Shown: piece by piece, positions 8,960 through 17,521 of the stretch
How positions within the stretch are numbered: position 1 is the first letter of the stretch
How the letters are laid out: the number at the start of each line of letters is the position of its first letter
Assembly (NCBI GenBank): GCA_965368185.1
Contig: CBDULZ010000007.1
Location: forward strand, 25,020 to 89,019
Direction: 5' to 3'
Source: Kriegella sp965368185
Lineage (GTDB): Bacteria > Bacteroidota > Bacteroidia > Flavobacteriales > Flavobacteriaceae
Length of the DNA stretch: 64,000 bases
Position numbers and translations under genes: made by a program
The notes under the pieces: generated by a model
What the model saw: the letters and a program-made list of their open reading frames with translations, nothing else
Database searches by the model: none
Told to the model about the DNA's origin: nothing

Positions 8960-10108
8960 ATGAATTTTACTCCTAAAGGAAAGACCTCCAACATTTTTTT
9001 ATTGATAGCATCTTTTGTTATCGTAAGTCTTATTCTTTGGAATACGAACAGTTTCTTTAAAAAGTTCAAAGAAGAAGAACGGCTCAAGATGGAGATTTGG
9101 GCCACGGCGCAACTCGAGTTATTGCAATCTTCCATTGAAGACGACCCAGGGAACCTCACTATCAAGGTTTTGCAGAACAATACCTCTACACCAATGATTT
9201 TGGTCAATAAAGATGGTTCTACAAAAACAAACAACATACCTGCAGAACTGTCCTCTGACAGTTTGTACATTCAAAAGCGAATTATACGATTTAAGAATGA
9301 AAATACACCGATCTCCATAGACCAACAAGGGGAACATTTGGCCACCCTATACTACGGAAATTCAGAGGTGTTGACCAAACTAAAATATTACCCCATTGCT
9401 TTGTTATTGATTATTTTTCTTTTCGGGGCGGTCATTTTCTTCTTTTTTAAAACAAGCAAAGCTTCCGAACAGAATAAACTTTGGGCAGGAATGGCAAAAG
9501 AAACCGCTCATCAGATAGCAACACCCCTTTCTTCGCTATTGGGTTGGAACGAATTATTGAAGACTGAAAAAATAAGTCCTGATATTACAAAAGAAATTGA
9601 AAAGGATATTTCGCGCCTTGAAACGATAACAGAACGATTTTCAAAAATAGGGTCGTTGCCCAAGCTTGATGGGCGCGATATTGTCAAAGAAACGCGGGAT
9701 GCCTACGATTACTTGAGACACCGAAGCTCTAAATTGATTCATTTTTCATTTGATTCGAAAATCGACAGTTTATATGTTCAAATGAATAGCCCACTGTATA
9801 ATTGGACCATCGAGAACCTTGTTAAAAACGGAATCGATGCGATGAAAGGCAAGGGTAGTATTGCCATTGAAATTGTTCCAGAAGGTAAATACGTGAATAT
9901 TCTGATTACCGATACCGGTCATGGCATACCAAAAAGCAATTTTCAATCGATTTTCAATCCTGGGGTAACCTCTAAAAAACGGGGGTGGGGTTTGGGCCTA
10001 AGTCTTGTTAAAAGAATTGTAGAGGAATACCACAGAGGAAAAATAAAAGTGCTTTCATCAAGTAAAGAAGGTACTATTATGCAGATTTCGCTAAAAATAA
10101 ATACGTAG
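8960..10108 (+). CDS. membrane sensor histidine kinase without an adjacent response regulator
   Basis: From ATG 8960 the protein has 382 residues; an upstream start would add 19 residues ahead of the membrane helix. TM1 is at about residues 11-28, a periplasmic sensor region of about 105 residues follows, and TM2 is in YPIALLLIIFLFGAVIFFFF. The H-box is ETAHQIATPLSSLLGW with the phospho-acceptor His, the N-box is NLVKNGIDAMKGKG, and ATP-binding glycines are in DTGHGIP and GWGLGLSLVKRI. No response regulator is adjacent. The next gene starts 2 nt downstream. Confidence 0.92.
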   Translation: MNFTPKGKTSNIFLLIASFVIVSLILWNTNSFFKKFKEEERLKMEIWATAQLELLQSSIEDDPGNLTIKVLQNNTSTPMILVNKDGSTKTNNIPAELSSDSLYIQKRIIRFKNENTPISIDQQGEHLATLYYGNSEVLTKLKYYPIALLLIIFLFGAVIFFFFKTSKASEQNKLWAGMAKETAHQIATPLSSLLGWNELLKTEKISPDITKEIEKDISRLETITERFSKIGSLPKLDGRDIVKETRDAYDYLRHRSSKLIHFSFDSKIDSLYVQMNSPLYNWTIENLVKNGIDAMKGKGSIAIEIVPEGKYVNILITDTGHGIPKSNFQSIFNPGVTSKKRGWGLGLSLVKRIVEEYHRGKIKVLSSSKEGTIMQISLKINT

Positions 10109-10110
10109 TT

Positions 10111-10464
10111 ATGGCAAAGGAAGAATTGGAAGTTATCAAGGAAGCTAACATCACTAACAACTGCCCTGAATGCTTTAACCAAGATATGAAGATTATCTTC
10201 TATCAAAAGCACAAACACAGTAAGTTTTTCCATCAAACAACTGATGAGGTCAGCCATCAAATCAAATGTAACAAGTGTGATTCAATTATTTATCCCGTAA
10301 ATTGGACGGAGGATATCGAGCGCACATTTAAGTATTATCAGAAAATGGCGGCCCCTGAGCGTTCTGCTATGCGGTTTACCCTCTTGTTTTACGTATTAGT
10401 ATTATTACTGGTTGTCGTCGTGGGCGTCGGAGTCTATTTCTTTATCCAAGGAAGCCAGATTTAG
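10111..10464 (+). CDS. zinc-ribbon-like membrane protein coupled to the histidine kinase
   Basis: This 117-residue protein has two Cys pairs, NNCPECF and IKCNKCDS, spaced as a zinc ribbon, and one C-terminal membrane helix (RFTLLFYVLVLLLVVVVGVG) at about residues 87-107. The N-terminal part therefore faces the cytoplasm. It starts 2 nt after the kinase stop codon, so co-translation is likely and a functional link to the kinase is inferred. I do not recognise the family. The end converges on the HIT gene. Confidence 0.75.
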   Translation: MAKEELEVIKEANITNNCPECFNQDMKIIFYQKHKHSKFFHQTTDEVSHQIKCNKCDSIIYPVNWTEDIERTFKYYQKMAAPERSAMRFTLLFYVLVLLLVVVVGVGVYFFIQGSQI

Positions 10465-10472
10465 TCGGTTTT

Positions 10473-10535
10473 TTTAAAATGTAGCAACTATTGGTAGCAA
10501 TCTTTTAACTATCGAGGTTGTCTACATTATTTTAA
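10473..10535. terminator. weak AT-rich inverted repeat between convergent genes
   Basis: TTTAAAATGTAG at 10473-10484 is nearly complementary to CTACATTATTTTAAA at 10522-10535, with a small bulge. It lies between the convergent zinc-ribbon and HIT genes and overlaps the last codons of the HIT gene. It could act as a bidirectional terminator, but the stem is AT-rich and the loop long. Confidence 0.3.
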
Positions 10536-10919
10536 ATGTGAACGAATTTTTTCTGCGGTAGCTTCAAAAGCTTCTTTCGTAAGTGAAACTTTATTTTGGA
10601 AAGTGGCATCGCCCATACCGTTAAGGGGTATTAAATGTACATGAGTATGGGGTACCTCCAAGCCAATGACCGAAATCCCCACACGCTGACAATCTATGGC
10701 TGCCTCAATGGCCAACCCTACATTTCGGGAAAAGGCCATAAGCCCGATATAGGTATCTTCATCAAGATCTAGAATTTTGTCTACTTCCTTTTTGGGAACA
10801 CATAGTGTATGGCCCACGGCATTGGGGTTAATATCTAAAAACGCAAAAAAATTTTCGTCTTCTGCGATTTTGTAGCAAGGAATTTCACCGTTGATAATTT
10901 TGGTAAATATACTCGACAT
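10527..10919 (-). CDS. HIT-family nucleotide hydrolase
   Basis: From ATG 10919 the protein is 130 residues beginning MSSIFTKIINGEIPCYKI, the common start of this family; a TTG at 10928 is less likely. The catalytic histidine triad is PHTHVHLIPL. AFLDINPNAVGHTLCVPKKE is also characteristic. HIT proteins hydrolyse purine nucleotide phosphoramidates or dinucleotides; the exact substrate is not predictable here. It lies 51 nt downstream of greA on the same strand, an order common in Flavobacteria. Confidence 0.94.
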   Translation of the reverse strand: MSSIFTKIINGEIPCYKIAEDENFFAFLDINPNAVGHTLCVPKKEVDKILDLDEDTYIGLMAFSRNVGLAIEAAIDCQRVGISVIGLEVPHTHVHLIPLNGMGDATFQNKVSLTKEAFEATAEKIRSHLK

Positions 10920-10970
10920 AAGTTTCAATATAATTGCATCATTAGCTTTTTTGATTGTAGCGTGCCGCTG

Positions 10971-11447
10971 TTACTTTCTGGTGATTTCGAGAATGTCAAA
11001 TTTTAAAGTGCCGTTTGGAACGGTTATTTCGGCCGTATCTCCCACCTTTTTACCTAGTAAACCTTTACCTATTGGGGAACTCACTGATATCTTTCCGTTT
11101 TTTAGATCGGCCTCGCTTTCTGCTACTAAGGTGTATTTCATTTCCATCCCATTCTGTTGATTCTTCAATTTCACGGTAGAAAGTACCAATACTTTAGAGG
11201 TATCTAACTGCGATTCGTCAATTAACCGGGCATTTGACAGGGTTTCCTCCATCTTAGATATCTTAAGCTCTAAAAGACCTTGCGCTTCCTTGGCGGCATC
11301 ATATTCGGCATTTTCGGAAAGGTCTCCTTTGTCCCGAGCCTCTGCTATGGCTTGTGAAGCCTTGGGGCGTTCAACATCTTTTAGGTGATTTAGTTCGTCC
11401 CTTAATTTTTTAAGTCCCTCAGGGGTATAATACGATACGTTACTCAT
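10971..11447 (-). CDS. greA: transcription elongation factor GreA
   Basis: GreA stimulates the RNA-cleavage activity of backtracked RNA polymerase. ATG 11447 gives 158 residues (MSNVSYYTPEGLKKLRDELN), the usual length; an upstream start at 11474 adds nine residues not needed by the fold. The N-terminal coiled coil carries the acidic tip in DKGDLSENAEYDAAKEAQ. The C-terminal FKBP-like domain includes SPIGKGLLGKKVGD. Downstream is the HIT gene. Confidence 0.96.
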   Translation of the reverse strand: MSNVSYYTPEGLKKLRDELNHLKDVERPKASQAIAEARDKGDLSENAEYDAAKEAQGLLELKISKMEETLSNARLIDESQLDTSKVLVLSTVKLKNQQNGMEMKYTLVAESEADLKNGKISVSSPIGKGLLGKKVGDTAEITVPNGTLKFDILEITRK

Positions 11448-11698
11448 GATTTCTACGTTTAAAACAATAGTCAAAAATCCTTGTCGTGTAGTGTACGCCT
11501 CTTGCTATACCATACCTTAAAAGCCCATCACTATTCGTATGAATGATTGCTTTACTCGCGCACTTCTAACAGAATTTCATTAATACGAAAATCCTCTGCA
11601 TTGCACGTGGTTTAATCGGCTTTTTAGAGAGGATTTAACGCAAATATACATAATTTTTGTTCAACTTTGTCGAACTATTGGGCAATAGAAATTATACT
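11448..11698. other. intergenic region between divergent greA and the Rieske-like lipoprotein
   Basis: About 250 bases without a convincing gene. CAAATATA at 11641-11648 is a minus-strand TATATTTG promoter box that could drive greA from a long leader of about 195 nt. CAACTTTG at 11662-11669 is a near match to the -7 consensus for the plus-strand lipoprotein. I see no strong hairpin or RNA gene here. Confidence 0.4.
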
Positions 11699-12136
11699 AT
11701 GAAACATTTTTTTGTACTACTTGTCATACTGCTTTTGCTTTCATGTAGTAGCGACCGAACGGTTAGAAACCCCTACTTGCAGGAAATTGGGTTTCGGTTT
11801 GATCTTAACCTTAATTTGCCGTTATACAGCCCTTTGACGAATGTGGGCAATGTTGTGTTTGTTGGTAGTCAGGGCGTGGGTAACCGTGGGGTGTTCGTAA
11901 TCAATTCTGGTTTTGATCAATTTCGGGCATTTGAGGCTAGTTGCCCGAACCATGCACCCAATGCCTGTTCGACTATGGACTACGAAGGGCAAGTGGCGAC
12001 CTGCTCTTGTGAAGATTATGAATACAGTCTCTTTACAGGACAACAGCTAAACCGCCCCGATGATGGTAACCGGTATTACGATATGCTAGAATATCATGCC
12101 AGGGCAAGTGGAAATTCGGTGATTATTTCCAACTAA
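11699..12136 (+). CDS. lipoprotein with a degenerate Rieske-like region
   Basis: ATG 11699 places a lipobox (LLLLSCSS, Cys near residue 16) right at the N-terminus; starting at 11657 would bury it. The 145-residue protein has EASCPNHAPNACS followed by TCSCEDYEYSLFTGQ. This recalls the two-loop layout of Rieske [2Fe-2S] domains, with Cys-Pro-x-His in the first loop, but the second loop has Cys-x-Cys and no His. Cluster binding is therefore doubtful. The protein is predicted to be anchored in the envelope. Its stop is 3 nt from the convergent Gfo/Idh gene. Confidence 0.72.
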   Translation: MKHFFVLLVILLLLSCSSDRTVRNPYLQEIGFRFDLNLNLPLYSPLTNVGNVVFVGSQGVGNRGVFVINSGFDQFRAFEASCPNHAPNACSTMDYEGQVATCSCEDYEYSLFTGQQLNRPDDGNRYYDMLEYHARASGNSVIISN

Positions 12137-12139
12137 AAT

Positions 12140-13120
12140 TTACAGTACCCCTAAAATTTTATCCATTACCCAACTGGTGTGAAGTCCTGAATCTCCCAGT
12201 GACGGATGTGTTTGTGCCCCTAGTAAATGATTTTTGATATTTTCAACATGAAACTCTTGTATATGTTTCGGATGTGGTATCTCCAGGGTTTCGGTACCAT
12301 CTTTGTGCTGAATTTTGATGGGGTTTTCATGAAAAACGGAAAATGAAATTTTTCCTGTGCTTCCTATTATTTCCACTTGATCTTTGTGTTCCCAACTACC
12401 AAAATTCCAACTCCCATCACCCGTGATCCCGGTATCATGTAACCAGCAAGCGGTCACTGCGTCTTTGGCCGTATACAAATTTTGTTGGTTTAAACTTATA
12501 CCGTGAACCTGTGTGATTGAGCCAAGAAGGTAGGTGAACAAATCGAGTCCGTGACTGGCTAAATCATCAAAGTAACCCCCCGGGGCAACTTTCGCTTCTG
12601 TGCGCCAATTTTTCTTTCCGCTTAAGTCTTGCTCGGATGCAGGCTTGCTTAATTGCCATCTGACATGCCTGATTTCTCCGATTTTTTTGGCATCCAGCCA
12701 TTCTTTGATTTTGGTGAACCGAGGCAATGAGCGTCTATAATAGGCTATAAAAAGCGGTATTTCCCGTGTGCGAAAAGCATTATAAACTTCCAGACTATCG
12801 GCATAACTAGGGGCCATGGGCTTTTCAATACAACATATTTTTCCGGCCTCGGCGACTTTAATCCCATAATATTTATGGGAGTCGGGAGGAGTAGCGATAT
12901 AAACGGCATCTACCTCGTCATCATTGATTAAATCATCGGCATCGGTGTAAAACTTGGCAATTTGATGTCTTTTTGCATAATCGGAAGCTTTTTCCTCATT
13001 TCTCCGCATCACGGCAATAATTTCAAAGCCTTCTATGTTTTGATAGGCCGGACCGCTTTTTACTTCGGTTACGTCACCACAACCTATGATGCCCCAACGT
13101 ATGTTTTTTTCAATATTCAT
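12140..13120 (-). CDS. Gfo/Idh/MocA-family oxidoreductase
   Basis: The 326-residue protein begins RWGIIGCGDVTEVKSGPAY with the dinucleotide-binding GxGxxx pattern, then DAVYIATPPDSHKYYGIKVAEAGKICCIEKPMA with the EKP motif of this family. The C-terminal part, including GGYFDDLASHGLDLFTYLLG, forms the alpha/beta substrate domain with the conserved Gly-x-x-x-Asp-x-x-x-His pattern. It is an NAD(P)-dependent sugar or polyol oxidoreductase of unknown substrate. There is no signal peptide. It is the only gene of its type nearby, so the context gives no pathway. Confidence 0.92.
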   Translation of the reverse strand: MNIEKNIRWGIIGCGDVTEVKSGPAYQNIEGFEIIAVMRRNEEKASDYAKRHQIAKFYTDADDLINDDEVDAVYIATPPDSHKYYGIKVAEAGKICCIEKPMAPSYADSLEVYNAFRTREIPLFIAYYRRSLPRFTKIKEWLDAKKIGEIRHVRWQLSKPASEQDLSGKKNWRTEAKVAPGGYFDDLASHGLDLFTYLLGSITQVHGISLNQQNLYTAKDAVTACWLHDTGITGDGSWNFGSWEHKDQVEIIGSTGKISFSVFHENPIKIQHKDGTETLEIPHPKHIQEFHVENIKNHLLGAQTHPSLGDSGLHTSWVMDKILGVL

Positions 13121-13204
13121 GTATTTGCCAATTTTTATCGGTATGATACAAAAATAGCGGTTTATTTAGAGAAAATGACACGCTTTATAACTGGAATGAA
13201 GTAC

Positions 13205-14578
13205 TTAACCGGCCACGGAATTCGGATTATAACCTAAATAGGGTACACTGTATTCCTTAAAGTTGATGCCAAAAGATTTTAATTCTTCCAAAATCGGTTC
13301 GTAGACTTCGCTCTTAATAGGAATTTGTACTCCCGGCGTCGTGATTTTTCCCTTTAAGATAAGTAAAGTGGCAATAGCCACAGGTAGTCCAACGGTCTTA
13401 GCCATTGCGGTATAATTGCGGTTTTCTCCGATGACGACCATTTTGGCATCCAATTGTTTCTTTTTGCCCTGAATTTCATAACCAAACTTATGGTACATGA
13501 CAATCATGTCTTTATCGCCGTCGCAGAGTGTCCAGCTTTCTTCTAGAATTTCTTGAAGTATTTGTGCTGGAGTTGCGTTTTTTAAAGAAACGGTCTTGTT
13601 GGCGTCAAAAAGGTGCAGCTCCAATAATTTGTCCCACATGATATCATCTTGGTCGATCTTCAAATAATGGCGCAGTTTCAATTCTACCGAATCTGTTGGG
13701 GAATATGGGAGGAAGAGATTGGTGAATTCACGATATGACATGCCTTCAGAATTTTCAATGGTATAACTGTCATCGGTCATACCTAATTGTACAAACATGT
13801 TCCATGCTTTTGAAAAGCCGACTCTGCGCATCGTTCCGCGGTATAACGTGAGTGCATCTTGAAGTCCGTATGCTTCCCGATAGTTCAGCGAGTCGCGGTT
13901 GGCATAACCCTCAAATTTGCCATACCCTTCGATTTCGAAAAATTCGGTACGACGAAAAAGTTTATGATAGGGTATATATTTGTAGGTGCCTTCTTGAATA
14001 AACTGTGCCACGCCTCCCTGGCCGGCCGTGACAACGTTTCGGGGGTTCCATGTGAATTTGTAGTTCCAAAGATTGGTGTCACTTTCGGGTGCTACCAAGC
14101 CTCCACAAAAAGATTCGAATAAAAGTATTTTCCCGCCTTCGCTTCGAATTCTATCTAAAATTTGCATGGCACTCATGTGGTCGATACCGGGATCGAGTCC
14201 TATTTCGTTCATAAAAACAAGTCCCTTTTCCCTTACCTTTTTGTCCAGGGCCATGAGTTCTGTACTTATGTAGCTCGCCGTGACCAAATGAGCTCCGAAT
14301 GCTAGGCAATCCTCTGCCACTTTTAAATGAAACCGGGCGGGAAGCATAGATACCACGATGCTGGCCTTTTTGACAACCTTTCTTCGCTCATTGTCATTAA
14401 AAATATCTAACGTGATGACTGTACAAGAGGGATTTGTTGCGATTTTAACGGGCAAGTTCTCCGGATGTAGGTCAGCTATGGTAAGATGTAGCTTTTCCTT
14501 TTTCAGTTTCTCCAAAAAATAATCGAATAGATAAGCAGTCGATTTGCCAGCCCCTATCACAAGTATATTACGCACCAT
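13205..14578 (-). CDS. saccharopine dehydrogenase-like enzyme
   Basis: The 457-residue protein starts MVRNILVIGAGKSTAYLFDYFLEK with a Rossmann nucleotide-binding motif, then VVSMLPARFHLKVAEDCLAFGAHLVTASYIS and NEIGLDPGIDHMSA, characteristic of the saccharopine dehydrogenase (glutamate-forming) family. In lysine catabolism this enzyme splits saccharopine to glutamate and aminoadipate semialdehyde. No lysine-ketoglutarate reductase or other lysine gene is adjacent, so lysine degradation is a family-based inference. It lies downstream of the divergent DUF423 gene. Confidence 0.88.
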   Translation of the reverse strand: MVRNILVIGAGKSTAYLFDYFLEKLKKEKLHLTIADLHPENLPVKIATNPSCTVITLDIFNDNERRKVVKKASIVVSMLPARFHLKVAEDCLAFGAHLVTASYISTELMALDKKVREKGLVFMNEIGLDPGIDHMSAMQILDRIRSEGGKILLFESFCGGLVAPESDTNLWNYKFTWNPRNVVTAGQGGVAQFIQEGTYKYIPYHKLFRRTEFFEIEGYGKFEGYANRDSLNYREAYGLQDALTLYRGTMRRVGFSKAWNMFVQLGMTDDSYTIENSEGMSYREFTNLFLPYSPTDSVELKLRHYLKIDQDDIMWDKLLELHLFDANKTVSLKNATPAQILQEILEESWTLCDGDKDMIVMYHKFGYEIQGKKKQLDAKMVVIGENRNYTAMAKTVGLPVAIATLLILKGKITTPGVQIPIKSEVYEPILEELKSFGINFKEYSVPYLGYNPNSVAG

Positions 14579-14659
14579 TGATTTTGTTTAGTTTTGCTGT
14601 GAAACGAGGTACTAAGATATCAAAACGTTACATTTATAAAAAAGAAAGCGTATAATGTT

Positions 14660-15046
14660 ATGAACAGAACAATTTTTCTTTCTGGGATTTGCCTAGGAAC
14701 TTTAGCCATAATTCTTGGCGCTTTTGGTGCCCATGGACTGGAAAAAATAGTGGATGCCAAGGCGATAGGAACATTTGAAACCGGCGTAAAATATCAGCTG
14801 TACCATGCGCTTTTTTTAATGATTTTGGCAAATGTGAAGCAATTGACAGCGCAAAGTAAAAAGACTGTTTTCTTTTTGATTATTGCCGGAACAATTTTGT
14901 TTTCTTTCTCTATATATTTATTGGCGACCAATACTTTGACCGCTTTTGATTTTAGGGTTATTGGACCTTTGACTCCTTTGGGAGGCCTATTTCTAATTTC
15001 GGGCTGGGTATTGTTGGGCTATCGCACTTATAAGCAGTATGTCTAA
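14660..15046 (+). CDS. DUF423 membrane protein
   Basis: The 128-residue protein has four hydrophobic segments. The start MNRTIFLSGICLGTLAIILGAFGAHGLEK and the later TGVKYQLYHALFLMIL are hallmarks of the DUF423 (YgdD-like) inner-membrane family, whose function is unknown. It is divergent from the saccharopine dehydrogenase-like gene and precedes pckA on the same strand by 85 nt. Confidence 0.93.
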   Translation: MNRTIFLSGICLGTLAIILGAFGAHGLEKIVDAKAIGTFETGVKYQLYHALFLMILANVKQLTAQSKKTVFFLIIAGTILFSFSIYLLATNTLTAFDFRVIGPLTPLGGLFLISGWVLLGYRTYKQYV

Positions 15047-15085
15047 TATATTCTCATTTTTTGGACTATAATTATATATTTATGA

Positions 15086-15093
15086 TAATTTTG
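15086..15093 (+). promoter_or_regulatory. candidate pckA -7 box (TAATTTTG)
   Basis: TAATTTTG matches the Bacteroidetes TAnnTTTG -7 consensus and lies 38 nt before the pckA start at 15132. A TTTG at 15060-15063 is a possible -33 element, but the 22-nt spacing is on the long side. Confidence 0.45.
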
Positions 15094-15131
15094 TGCCTTT
15101 AATCATTCTATTTGATGCTGATATCGTAAAA

Positions 15132-16730
15132 ATGAAAAAGACTATCACACTTGCTGCATTGGGAATCAAGAATAGTGAAGTACACTATCAACTAACACCA
15201 ACGGAACTTCATAGAATTACTCTGGAGAAAAAAATGGGTCTAGAAACTGCCTCTGGTGCATTGGCTGTAAATACGGGTGAATTCACGGGAAGGTCGCCTA
15301 AAGATCGTTTTATTGTCAAAGATGATGTGACCTCTGAAAAGGTCTGGTGGGGGCCTGTAAATATTCCTTTTGAACCAGAAAAGTTTGATAAACTTTATGA
15401 AAAGGTCATTTCTTATTTAGATGGTAAAGAGCTTTTTGTACGCGATTGTTATGCCTGTGCCGATGCGAATTACCGTATGAATATTCGGGTAATTAACGAA
15501 TATCCATGGTCGAATATGTTCGCATACAATATGTTTATTCGACCTACAAAAGAAGAACTACGAAATTTTGAACCCGAATGGACCGTGGTCAATGCACCTG
15601 GATTTATGGCCAATGCTGAAATCGATGGTACCCGCCAACATAATTTCGCCATCTTGAATTTTACCAAAAAGATTGCACTTATAGGTGGTACAGGGTATAC
15701 CGGAGAAATTAAAAAAGGAATTTTCTCTGCGCTGAATTTTATACTTCCGGTCTATAAAAAAACCTTGCCGATGCATTGTTCCTCTAATATTGGAAAAAAT
15801 GGGGAAACAGCTATTTTCTTCGGGTTGTCAGGTACAGGAAAAACTACCTTGTCGACTGACGCTTCCCGAAAATTGATCGGGGACGATGAGCACGGGTGGA
15901 ACAATGAGAATGCCGTATTCAATTTTGAAGGAGGTTGTTATGCCAAAGTAATTAATCTATCCGAAGAAAAAGAACCTGAGATTTTTGCCGCTATAAAGAA
16001 AGGGGCAATTCTTGAGAATGTTATTCTCGATGCTGGGGCGAACGTTGCTTTTGGCGATACGTCTATCACACAAAACACCAGGGTCAGTTACCCCATTTAT
16101 CATATTGATAACATTAAGCAGCCTTCAATCGGCAACAACCCTAAGAATATTTTCTTTTTGACCGCCGACGCCTTTGGGGTAATCCCCCCGATATCAAAAC
16201 TTACACCAAGCCAAGCTGCGTATCATTTTATATCGGGCTATACGGCCAAGGTAGCGGGCACTGAGGCAGGGGTCGTCGAACCGGTCCCGTCTTTTTCGGC
16301 TTGTTTTGGGGCTCCTTTTATGCCTTTGCATCCAGCTGAATATGCCGAAATGTTGAGTCGAAAAATGAAAGATGCCGGGGTAAATGTGTGGCTTGTAAAT
16401 ACCGGTTGGACCGGCGGACCTTATGGTGTAGGTAAACGAATGAAGTTGGAATACACGCGTGCCATGATCAATGCGGTCTTGAATGGCGACTTAGGATTGT
16501 ATAATTATGATGAATACCATATACATTCCGTATTTGGCGTGGCTCAGCCTAGATCTTGCCCTGGAGTGCCTACTAGTGTATTGAGCCCGCGTGCCACATG
16601 GAACGATGATGAAGCGTACTACACGATGGCATTTAAATTGACAAATGCTTTTCGAGAAAATTTTAGACAATTCGAAAGCTACGCTAGTGAAGAAATTCGG
16701 CGTGGTGGGCCACAGCGCTATGCATTTTAA
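15132..16730 (+). CDS. pckA: phosphoenolpyruvate carboxykinase (ATP)
   Basis: PckA converts oxaloacetate and ATP to phosphoenolpyruvate, the first committed step of gluconeogenesis. ATG 15132 gives 532 residues; an ATG at 15093 would only add 13 residues upstream of MKKTITLAALGIKNSE. Family motifs are NTGEFTGRSPKDRFIV (substrate Arg), NFTKKIALIGGTGYTGEIKKG (metal and substrate ligands), the P-loop FGLSGTGKTTLS, and LIGDDEHGW. The C-terminal PRATWNDDEAYYTMAFKLTNAFREN also fits. It is preceded by a TAATTTTG promoter box. Confidence 0.97.
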   Translation: MKKTITLAALGIKNSEVHYQLTPTELHRITLEKKMGLETASGALAVNTGEFTGRSPKDRFIVKDDVTSEKVWWGPVNIPFEPEKFDKLYEKVISYLDGKELFVRDCYACADANYRMNIRVINEYPWSNMFAYNMFIRPTKEELRNFEPEWTVVNAPGFMANAEIDGTRQHNFAILNFTKKIALIGGTGYTGEIKKGIFSALNFILPVYKKTLPMHCSSNIGKNGETAIFFGLSGTGKTTLSTDASRKLIGDDEHGWNNENAVFNFEGGCYAKVINLSEEKEPEIFAAIKKGAILENVILDAGANVAFGDTSITQNTRVSYPIYHIDNIKQPSIGNNPKNIFFLTADAFGVIPPISKLTPSQAAYHFISGYTAKVAGTEAGVVEPVPSFSACFGAPFMPLHPAEYAEMLSRKMKDAGVNVWLVNTGWTGGPYGVGKRMKLEYTRAMINAVLNGDLGLYNYDEYHIHSVFGVAQPRSCPGVPTSVLSPRATWNDDEAYYTMAFKLTNAFRENFRQFESYASEEIRRGGPQRYAF

Positions 16731-16769
16731 CGGTTCGAGTGGGGGAACTTTGAACCGGATTAACCTGAA

Positions 16770-17516
16770 CTACTTTTTGTTCGCTTGGTTAATATACTTT
16801 TGCAGCGCCATAGTCATTGAAGGTGTCTCGGGCGTGGGCGCCTGAATATCGATACGAAGGCCTGCTTCTTGGGCTGCGTCTACGGTAGAATTACCAAATA
16901 CGGCTATTCGTGTATCATTTTGTTCAAAATCGGGGAAATTCTTCAGCAGCGATTCAATGCCCGACGGGCTAAAGAATACCAATACGTCATAATAAACGTC
17001 CCGAAGGTCTGAAAGGTCACTTATAACCGTTTTGTAAAAGATCCCACGAGTCCAAGTAACTCCTGTTTCATTCAAGATTTCAGGAATTTCAGGTTTTAGT
17101 GCATCCGACGATGGAAGCAAGAATTTTTCATTCTTGTATTTTTTGAACATCGGCAGCAATTCTCGGAAAACTCTTTTTCCTACATAAATTTTACGTTTTC
17201 GGTAGACCACATACTTTTGAAGATAATAGGCAACGGCCTCTGATTGGCAAAAATATTTCATGCTATCAGGAACCTTAAAGCGCATTTCTTCGGCAATTCT
17301 AAAAAAATGATCTACAGCGTTTCTGCTAGTAAGAATAATGGCCGAATAATTCTTAAGGTCAATCTTTTGTTGCCGTACACTCTTGGCATCAACTGCTTCC
17401 ACATGTATGAATGGCCTGAAATCTACTTTTACTTTCTCCTTGTCAATAAGTTTTGAATACGGAGAATTTTCCATTTTCGGTTCGGGTTGCGATACCAAAA
17501 TCGTTTTTACTTTCAT
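16770..17516 (-). CDS. hemD: uroporphyrinogen-III synthase
   Basis: HemD cyclises hydroxymethylbilane to uroporphyrinogen III in haem synthesis. The 248-residue protein has the two-lobed family pattern: ILTSRNAVDHFFRIAEE, FCQSEAVAYYLQKYVVY, KFLLPSSDALKPEIPEIL, and FFSPSGIESLLKNFP with IAVFGNSTVDAAQEAGL. The sequence is divergent, as is normal for this family. It lies 5 nt from the DUF4271 gene on the same strand, a pairing common in Flavobacteria. Its end converges on pckA. Confidence 0.9.
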   Translation of the reverse strand: MKVKTILVSQPEPKMENSPYSKLIDKEKVKVDFRPFIHVEAVDAKSVRQQKIDLKNYSAIILTSRNAVDHFFRIAEEMRFKVPDSMKYFCQSEAVAYYLQKYVVYRKRKIYVGKRVFRELLPMFKKYKNEKFLLPSSDALKPEIPEILNETGVTWTRGIFYKTVISDLSDLRDVYYDVLVFFSPSGIESLLKNFPDFEQNDTRIAVFGNSTVDAAQEAGLRIDIQAPTPETPSMTMALQKYINQANKK

Positions 17517-17521
17517 AAAAC

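Noticed and set aside
15558..15776. 72-codon minus-strand open frame within pckA
   Set aside because: Antisense to a conserved enzyme with no independent support.
16731..16757. CGGTTC/GAACCG stem between pckA and hemD
   Set aside because: The stem is only 6 bp with a long loop and a poor T-run, so it was not listed as a terminator.
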